Below are positions 16,801 through 21,145 of a DNA stretch of 21,145 bases, piece by piece. Where the stretch lies: positions 1 through 21,145 of the IMG/VR virus record IMGVR_UViG_3300005613_000479; one strand, 5' to 3'. Source of the stretch: a virus. The notes beneath the pieces were generated by a model. It saw only the letters and a list, made by a program, of their open reading frames with translations. It was not told the DNA's origin and ran no database searches. A program made the position numbers and the translations under genes. Numbering within the stretch: the stretch's first letter is position 1; every line of letters begins with the position of its first letter.

Positions 16801-19800
16801 TTATCTGTAGTCCCAAATCCAACAATGGATGTTGTTCCAATACCAATGGCCATTGTGGATCCAATTCCAGCATGAGAATATGAAAGTTCTTCTCCAGTCA
16901 CAAAGAAATGATTTGGTATAATAATAGTATTGTTGTTAATGTCAACAATATTAGTATTATTTCCCTCAAAATCTCTTACAAAAACAGGATAATTTTCATA
17001 TGAAAGTCCAAATTGTCTCTTAACGTCTATACTGGTTCCTTGATATTCCGAAAAATCTGTTTCTATAATTGCATTGGTAAAGTCAATTTGATCTGGTAGA
17101 GAATCTGGATCATCATACTTGAATGCATTCATGTAAACTTTTACTTCAACGTCAATACTCGGAAGTGGAGTAAAAGTTAAACGAGTATCAACTGGATGTA
17201 TATGATAAGAACCAATAGTTCCCAAACCAGAATGGGTCTCCAAATTTCCATACTCTGTCTGGAAAGTTATTGATTCTGCGTCTTCTTCAAGAACTAAAAC
17301 TTCAGAAATCTGGTGTCTATTATTAGTAACATCCGAAACCTGAACTATAAAATACGCAGCATCATATCCTTCATCAAAAATAGCAATATCGTGTGCAACA
17401 GGAGAAGTAGAAGAACCAATAGAGGTCGATCTTCCTTCGATCAAAACATGTCTCATTTGATAAGTTCCTATTCCGGTAGAGGAAGAGTTTGTCATAGAAA
17501 CTCTTAAAGAATTGACTGTAGCAGCAACTCCCGGATTTGGAATAAAATCAAGATTAACATTAGATCCCGATATATAAGCACTATATGTGCCTAATCCAGA
17601 TCCAACATATCCTTCATCGGATATATTGTTTATTCTTCCAAATTCTACAATTGAAACATCAGAGTTATCGTGAATTATACTTATTTCATTATATTCAAAT
17701 AGTCCGTCTGGAGTTCCAATTTCCAATAAAACCTTAGATGATGTGTATGTTGTAGCAATTCCAACTATTGTTGTAGTAACTCCGGAAGAAACTTCAATAC
17801 TTGTTGTGGCAACACTTATAGGACCAAAATCAGAATTTCCAGCACCTATTAATGACTCCTTTAAGCTATAAGAAATAGATGATATATCATAATTATTTAC
17901 AGAATATTTTACTGGATAGAATCGAAGTACAGAATCTAAACCATCCGTTAATACATCAAAATTTCCCAAATCATTATATCCCTCAATTCCATATTGATTC
18001 AAATATGTATTATTTTTACCGTCTATTATAAAAGAGATTGCAGATAACTGTCTTTCGTCAGTATACCTAGTATCTTGAACATAAATGATATATTTTTGTG
18101 CGACAATATCTCCTCCAGAGGATATTCTATGAACATCAGCATATCTTGTTGATCTTGGATTGCTATTAAATTGACTACTTATATCATCAAAAAGTAAAAC
18201 TCTATTTCCAATAGACTCTGTATAATCTGTTAATATTTGATTTTCAAAAATAATCTGATTAGATGCAAGTTTTCCATTAATATTAATTGCATTTTCTGTT
18301 ACTAAATCAAAATTGTTAACACAATTTAGATCAATCTCTCCAATTAAATCGACCTTTACTTCCAAATCAGTTACATTTGTTGGAATACCAACTATCATTG
18401 AACTGGGAATATCCAACAAAGATTCCATTTGATAGTCGGAAAACTTTTTAAATCCAGGTGTGTGATTTAAATTGCTAACAGTATTATTCCAAGTATCATA
18501 ATCAATAGTTGACTTCAATGAATATGAAAAATTTTGATAATAGAAACTATCTTGAATTCTTTGAGAGTTGTTGCTAATAAATCCTGCATCGTATGACCAT
18601 CCACCAACGACTCTTGAAAATGAATTCAAATTATACGAAGAATCAATAGAAATAGATTTTGAAATAAGTGCTTCTGATTTTGAAGATTGTCCTATTAATA
18701 TCGTTCCTTCTTCAAATTCATCTTTTGTTTCTATAACCGCATATTCTGTAATTGGATCCCATTTGGCAATTTTTCCGAATGATTTTCCATCAAAGGACTT
18801 TACCTCTTCTCCAACCAAAAAATTATTTTTCGATAAAGTCACATCAAATATTGGAAATTGTTTTTCTGGGATTACTCTTCCAATAGATTCAATAGAATCA
18901 AAAGTTCCTGGACTTTCTTCTGGTAAAAGAAATCCATCTAAACTATAAATGATATTAGCTCCAGACCCACCATAATTTGGATTTACAGTTTTTACTGTAA
19001 ACAATTCATAGTTATAATTTGAAGAATTATAACCTTTGTTTGTAGACCCAGCTCCAATACTTATGCCTTCTATAAGAATTTTATCATTGACAGAAAACGG
19101 AAATCCACCAATAGTAGTAAATCCAACAGATAAAACTATCGTAACATCTTTGGTTACAGAATCATATGATACACTAGATATTCCAACTCCATTGCAATTT
19201 TGTGTTGGAATAATTATCGGAGTAACGTCGAATAAACCTTTAGTATTATTTAAAATATCTACAGTATTATTAGAAACATCAAATCTAAGATCAACCTCAT
19301 TCAAAACTTTTTTAGTGCTCCCATCTAAAACAATTAATTCTGGTGCAGTAACATATCCAACTCCAGCAGAAGAAACTCCGATACTTTTTATATTCGATAG
19401 GGGTTCAATATTTAATACTTCTGGTATTTTGGATGATGGCCTTACTGTAAAATCAGTAGGATAATCAAATCCAATAGTGTCTATCTTTACTTCTTCAATT
19501 TTTCCTATGGAATTACTTTCTGGTTCTAAAATGGCATTAGAACCAAGATCACTAATGATTGTAGATATTCCGGGAAGAACATCAAATCCACTTCCCCCAT
19601 TAATTATTTCTATTTTTCTTATAGGCCCAAATGCAGTTTCGGATGAAGTACTATAAGATAAATTTGCATCATTTATTGTATATTGAGATTTTTCTGGATA
19701 TTTTTCTAAATCGTATGTAAAAGTAGAACCTGTAGAAACATAAACATTATAATTGCCATTATAAAGACTTTCTTTTATAAAAATCTTGTTATTTTGCTTT

Positions 19801-21014
19801 ACATTAGAATCAACTACTACTTCTTTCTTAGATGTAGGTATAGATTTTAAATTAGTTGGTACTAATTTGTAAAATAAAATTTCTGGAGTATTATCATTAG
19901 TTACAACAGTTACTTTTGCATCTGTTGAAACTCCGGGTGTTCCAAATTTTTTAACAACGAGTTGATTATTTTCTATTTTTTGATATTCTTTAAAAAAGTT
20001 ATCATCAACAAAGAATTTAAAATCAAAAGATGATATACTAGATCCAAAAGAAGTTACATGTGATAGTGAGGGGTCAGTAAGATCAAAATCTATGGTAGAA
20101 TTTTTATATACTTCTAAAGGTGGATTGACTAAAGACAAAGTTCCTTCTGAAGCACTCGTTATATCAATAACTGTTGGTTTCTCTAAAGTTGCATTATAAT
20201 AAGTATCTGCTAATTGTATGATATCTTGAGTTACAACATGCACGTAATAAATCTTATTATTCTCCAAACCTCCAGATGGAGAAGGTGATGTGTAAATAAC
20301 TACTTGGCCATTATAAAATCCATGATTAGAAATATTAATATTATTTTCAAAAATATTAATATTTCCAGATGAAAAAGTTTTTGATCCAACAATAACTCTT
20401 CTATTATATTCATTATACCTAACTGAAAAAGTCTTTGCTGTTGATGGATTTACATTAATTTTAACCAAGTCATTTGTTAATAGCCCATGAGTTTCTGCTG
20501 TAGAAACTATTGCAGTATTTTTATCAACTCTTCCCTTTAATACAAACTCATAATTTGTTTTAAAACTATGGTAAGTATTAGTGCCAATCCCAGTAAAATA
20601 AAGAATACTTTGATTTGAAGTCGTAGAAGCAATACCAACAAAACTTCCTGTTGTACCCAATCCAACTTTTATGGTTGATATTCCAATTAGGTCGTTCGTT
20701 ATTTTTGCAACATAAAAATTATCTCCACTTGTGGGATTTATTGTAGTAATACCATCGGTAGATACTCCTATTGATCCACCACCATTAGTATTATATGCAA
20801 TTTGATCTCCAGTATTTAAATTATGATTTGGAAGATAAATTGATCTTGTTGGAATGAAGATTTGTGTGATTCCTGCACCAGGATTTGAAAATACAATAGT
20901 TGATCCTATACCGACTCCAGAAATAGTTCCGATACCAAGTGATTCTGAAGGATCAAAATAATATTCTCTATTTCTTACCGGAGTAAAAGAGGTATTATAT
21001 CCAGACTTTACCAC
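13803..21014 (-). CDS. Giant virion structural protein in the gp7 slot
   Basis: This protein has 2,403 residues from the first usable start, GTG at 21014, or about 2,435 if the in-frame extension to 21110 is translated. It lies between the presumed gp6 and gp8, where T4 has gp7 (1,032 residues), but I see no convincing gp7 similarity. Recognisable landmarks, numbered from the GTG, are VLLFDDISSQFNS (about 935), a YIIYVQDTRYTDERQLSAIS segment (about 980), YHIHPVDTRLTFTPLP (about 1270), RSWMGTNYAGYSTGT (about 1525), WVGISTNSKFHGRMFMRSGI (about 1590), and FINDILQVPEEGYTFGGG (about 1930). Such segments are typical of large structural proteins of T4-like marine phages. GxGYT repeats lie near 475, 555, 1715-1795 and 2125-2205. 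It is probably a peripheral baseplate or fibre component. No signal peptide or enzyme motif was seen. Confidence 0.82.
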   Translation of the reverse strand: MVKSGYNTSFTPVRNREYYFDPSESLGIGTISGVGIGSTIVFSNPGAGITQIFIPTRSIYLPNHNLNTGDQIAYNTNGGGSIGVSTDGITTINPTSGDNFYVAKITNDLIGISTIKVGLGTTGSFVGIASTTSNQSILYFTGIGTNTYHSFKTNYEFVLKGRVDKNTAIVSTAETHGLLTNDLVKINVNPSTAKTFSVRYNEYNRRVIVGSKTFSSGNINIFENNINISNHGFYNGQVVIYTSPSPSGGLENNKIYYVHVVTQDIIQLADTYYNATLEKPTVIDITSASEGTLSLVNPPLEVYKNSTIDFDLTDPSLSHVTSFGSSISSFDFKFFVDDNFFKEYQKIENNQLVVKKFGTPGVSTDAKVTVVTNDNTPEILFYKLVPTNLKSIPTSKKEVVVDSNVKQNNKIFIKESLYNGNYNVYVSTGSTFTYDLEKYPEKSQYTINDANLSYSTSSETAFGPIRKIEIINGGSGFDVLPGISTIISDLGSNAILEPESNSIGKIEEVKIDTIGFDYPTDFTVRPSSKIPEVLNIEPLSNIKSIGVSSAGVGYVTAPELIVLDGSTKKVLNEVDLRFDVSNNTVDILNNTKGLFDVTPIIIPTQNCNGVGISSVSYDSVTKDVTIVLSVGFTTIGGFPFSVNDKILIEGISIGAGSTNKGYNSSNYNYELFTVKTVNPNYGGSGANIIYSLDGFLLPEESPGTFDSIESIGRVIPEKQFPIFDVTLSKNNFLVGEEVKSFDGKSFGKIAKWDPITEYAVIETKDEFEEGTILIGQSSKSEALISKSISIDSSYNLNSFSRVVGGWSYDAGFISNNSQRIQDSFYYQNFSYSLKSTIDYDTWNNTVSNLNHTPGFKKFSDYQMESLLDIPSSMIVGIPTNVTDLEVKVDLIGEIDLNCVNNFDLVTENAININGKLASNQIIFENQILTDYTESIGNRVLLFDDISSQFNSNPRSTRYADVHRISSGGDIVAQKYIIYVQDTRYTDERQLSAISFIIDGKNNTYLNQYGIEGYNDLGNFDVLTDGLDSVLRFYPVKYSVNNYDISSISYSLKESLIGAGNSDFGPISVATTSIEVSSGVTTTIVGIATTYTSSKVLLEIGTPDGLFEYNEISIIHDNSDVSIVEFGRINNISDEGYVGSGLGTYSAYISGSNVNLDFIPNPGVAATVNSLRVSMTNSSSTGIGTYQMRHVLIEGRSTSIGSSTSPVAHDIAIFDEGYDAAYFIVQVSDVTNNRHQISEVLVLEEDAESITFQTEYGNLETHSGLGTIGSYHIHPVDTRLTFTPLPSIDVEVKVYMNAFKYDDPDSLPDQIDFTNAIIETDFSEYQGTSIDVKRQFGLSYENYPVFVRDFEGNNTNIVDINNNTIIIPNHFFVTGEELSYSHAGIGSTMAIGIGTTSIVGFGTTDKLPPTVFALKVDDKTIKLAATAQDALSSNPVVFDLIHVGIGTSHTLIAKNQNNKVIIALDNNIQSPIVSTSLTTTLADQVSSVDDIIFFTGITSFFGGDLIRIGSEILQIEGIGIGATNGIRVKRSWMGTNYAGYSTGTLVTKVNGDYNIVGNTLNFVTAPYGNVPLSTSTNRPEERDWVGISTNSKFHGRMFMRSGIPNGVGEAYHQNYIFDDISEGFTGIAKTFTLKSEGSNVTGISTGNAIVLINEIFQNVGQEYTYTLTESSGETNLEFVGFGQSLGKDIGISSFPRGGMIVSVGSSEGFGYQPLVSAGGTAIVSISGTIQSISIGNSGSGYRQIQTVNVGVATSTTGTPSIHFVGTATVSNGNIVSIAVTNPGTGYTTTNPPYVIFDAPLSYSNIPLIYSNNSVLGVGTSAFINVIVGQGSSIIDFEIQSTGYGYGQGEILTLPIGGISGIPTTSDYIPFELTVDKTVNDKFSGWSIGDLDILDDISTLFNGRRRTFSLRLAGEVVNILSAPGSYINVDYTLLIFINDILQVPEEGYTFGGGNIITFTEPPKEGDTSKIIFYKGSGIVDVEFKEIINDVEPGDTLRIQHAPSLNQSPSLDEDKRLVESVDSVNVVTTNPYYGPGNVDNPDLKRPVVWCRQTEDVFINSKIVGKSRELYEANINPSAYLIKSVGVGETVVFVDNVRPFFNPLNETDAGGSDPFVFQRDVILVSQNTIVSASATAVVSSAGTISSVVISDGGVGYTTSPIVSIAGTVGIGSTHNAFASATISGGSVVSIAITNPGFGYTTSNPPVVLIESPSIVYETNRIASYEGDYGLITGISTTSVGVASTGIVFDLLIEKDSFLRESEITGFTTISGIQTGYYFVVYNSNVGNGVTSLDSDGGVIGIGTTCLDNVYRVASVSIAQTDAIGFGVTYVAKVTVSVSDYNSLSGIGTSTFYGEYSWGKLNFSTRVGTNTYNAYTNNGVTGIVTGGHVNRTKPLRYINYIQTTYVST
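14400..14640 (-). repeat. Module A pair in the gp7-slot protein, C-terminal
   Basis: Residues about 2125-2205 contain DGGVGYTTSPIVSIAGT, an Ala/Ser strand, and ITNPGFGYTTSNPPVVLIES. Part of the DNA is close to the pair at 15630-15870. Confidence 0.7.
15095..15350 (-). repeat. Second copy of the DDIS-FxG module in the gp7-slot protein
   Basis: Residues about 1890-1970 run ILDDISTLFNGRRRTFSLRL, LLIFINDILQVPEEGYTF, then ITFTEPP and IIFYKG. This aligns by pattern with the segment at 15975-16185 of the same protein (FDDISEGFTGIAKTFTLKSE then IVLINEIFQNVGQEYTY). Confidence 0.65.
15630..15870 (-). repeat. Module A pair in the gp7-slot protein, central
   Basis: Residues about 1715-1795 contain IGNSGSGYRQIQTVNVG, a short strand, and VTNPGTGYTTTNPPYVIFDA. 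The second half is a near match to the C-terminal pair at 14400-14640 at both protein and DNA level. Confidence 0.7.
15975..16185 (-). repeat. First copy of the DDIS-FxG module in the gp7-slot protein
   Basis: Residues about 1610-1680 read FDDISEGFTGIAKTFTLKSE, then IVLINEIFQNVGQEYTY. See the copy at 15095-15350; the two lie about 830 bases apart and are separated by the module A pair. Confidence 0.6.
16370..16605 (-). repeat. Module C copy in the gp7-slot protein
   Basis: Residues about 1470-1550 include DLIRIGSEILQIEGI, then IRVKRSWMGTNYAGYSTGTL. The IG.E...I, strand, KR..G, TGTLV order matches module C of gp15 and the DUF4815 protein. Confidence 0.5.
18660..18825 (-). repeat. Module B copy in the gp7-slot protein
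   Basis: Residues about 730-785 read FLVGEEVKSFDGKSFGKIAK, WDPITEYAVIE, then FEEGTILIGQSSKSEALIS. These are paired GE..xG halves flanking a strand, as in gp14. Confidence 0.5.
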
Positions 21015-21110
21015 AAACTTTCTTGAATCTTCAAAGATTATTGTTGAAGCAGTATGCGAAACTCCAATGGTTCCATCAATTTCTCTTAAAACCCTAATTC
21101 TAGAAGATAT
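21015..21110 (-). other. In-frame 5' extension of the gp7-slot gene lacking a standard start codon
   Basis: Thirty-two codons are open in frame upstream of the GTG at 21014 and reach back to the TAA at 21111-21113. The peptide (ISSRIRVLREIDGTIGVSHT followed by ASTIIFEDSRKF) has alternating hydrophobic strands that continue smoothly into the protein and looks coding. It contains no ATG, GTG or TTG before the GTG at 21014; the first codon is ATA, where TAA-ATG would be expected in this tightly packed operon. Either an unusual start (ATA or ATT), a G-to-A change or sequencing error at 21108, or a real start at the GTG with an untranslated leader could explain it. Confidence 0.55.
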
Positions 21111-21126
21111 TTAATCGATATTTAAT
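21106..21126 (-). repeat. 11-bp tandem direct repeat at the gene junction
   Basis: ATTAAATATC occurs twice on the minus strand (21126-21117 and 21115-21106), separated by one G. The repeat covers the last codons and stop of the upstream gene and the ATA at which the gp7-slot frame opens. Each copy also contains TTAAATA, a partial match to the late promoter core. Confidence 0.75.
21108..21115 (-). promoter_or_regulatory. Weak late-promoter-like motif before the gp7-slot gene
   Basis: ATTAAATA on the minus strand matches six of eight bases of TATAAATA and includes the upstream stop (GAT TAA ATA), as at other spaced junctions. If used, transcription would start near 21102 and leave a leader of nearly 90 bases to the GTG at 21014. 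Confidence 0.2.
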
Positions 21127-21145
21127 ACATTTACTCTCTCAGATC
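21111..21145 (-). CDS. C-terminus of upstream gene (gp6 by position), partial
   Basis: One minus-strand frame is open from the window edge and reads SERVNVLNID before a TAA at 21111-21113; the other two frames hit stops at once. Ten residues cannot identify a family. Position before the gp7 slot and gp8 suggests the baseplate wedge protein gp6 of the T4 order. Its stop directly precedes the open frame of the giant gene. Confidence 0.4.
   Translation of the reverse strand, partial: SERVNVLNID

Noticed and set aside
18568-19464. Open frames of 126 and 142 codons on the plus strand, opposite the giant gp7-slot gene
   Set aside because: They lie fully antisense to a long well-supported coding frame, have no recognisable family and no operon context. 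They are what an AT-rich, repetitive reading frame produces by chance on the opposite strand.
13803-21014. Diversity-generating retroelement variable region in the giant fibre-like proteins
   Set aside because: No reverse transcriptase gene or template/variable repeat pair with adenine-biased differences was seen in the window.
21121-21132. ATG at 21130 as a start for the gp7-slot gene
   Set aside because: It reads ATG TAT TAA and stops at once, and it is in a different frame from the giant gene.

Overview
The window is a continuous stretch of virion structural genes from a T4-like (myovirus) phage, most likely marine. Every gene I can support is on the minus strand, so the reading order runs from high to low coordinates. 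The phage call rests on direct sequence resemblance to T4 gp8, gp13, gp14, gp15 and gp16 and on gene order matching the T4 late cluster: (gp6)-[gp7 slot]-gp8-[gp9 to gp12/wac slot]-gp13-gp14-gp15-gp16-(gp17). Very AT-rich DNA, a giant DUF4815-type protein and Gly-Tyr-Thr beta repeats inserted in neck and baseplate proteins are typical of T4-like phages of marine cyanobacteria (Prochlorococcus/Synechococcus) and SAR11. I cannot separate these hosts from this window: it contains no tRNA, photosynthesis gene or other host-derived gene.

Layout in transcription order. 21145-21111: last codons of an upstream gene, by position probably gp6. 21110/21014-13803: a protein of about 2,400 residues in the gp7 slot. 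13781-12225: gp8, baseplate wedge. 12218-4698: a 2,506-residue DUF4815-type protein occupying the place where T4 has gp9, gp10, gp11, gp12 and wac. 4696-3918: three small genes that overlap one another (77, 60 and 128 aa). 3892-3035: gp13 neck. 3030-1606: gp14 neck with a large inserted beta-repeat region. 1561-560: gp15 tail terminator/sheath stabiliser. 563-129: gp16 small terminase. 84-1: N-terminus of gp17, large terminase. No stretch over 100 bases lacks a gene.

The products would work together in assembly. The gp7-slot protein, gp8 and the DUF4815 protein would build the baseplate periphery and probably the host-contacting fibres. gp15 caps the tail, gp13 and gp14 form the neck that joins tail to head, and gp16 with gp17 packages DNA. 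Most gene boundaries overlap or are a few bases apart. The exceptions carry a T4-type late-promoter-like motif (ATAAATA or near it) fused to the stop codon of the preceding gene.

Most interesting points: (1) the giant gp7-slot gene has an open in-frame extension of 32 codons that begins directly after the upstream stop with ATA where ATG would be expected; (2) at least three beta-rich modules recur across gp8, gp14, gp15 and the two giant proteins, as if the whole baseplate/neck shares a common exchangeable vocabulary; (3) stop codons and late-promoter-like motifs coincide at several junctions. I found no defence system, CRISPR array, mobile element or RNA gene.
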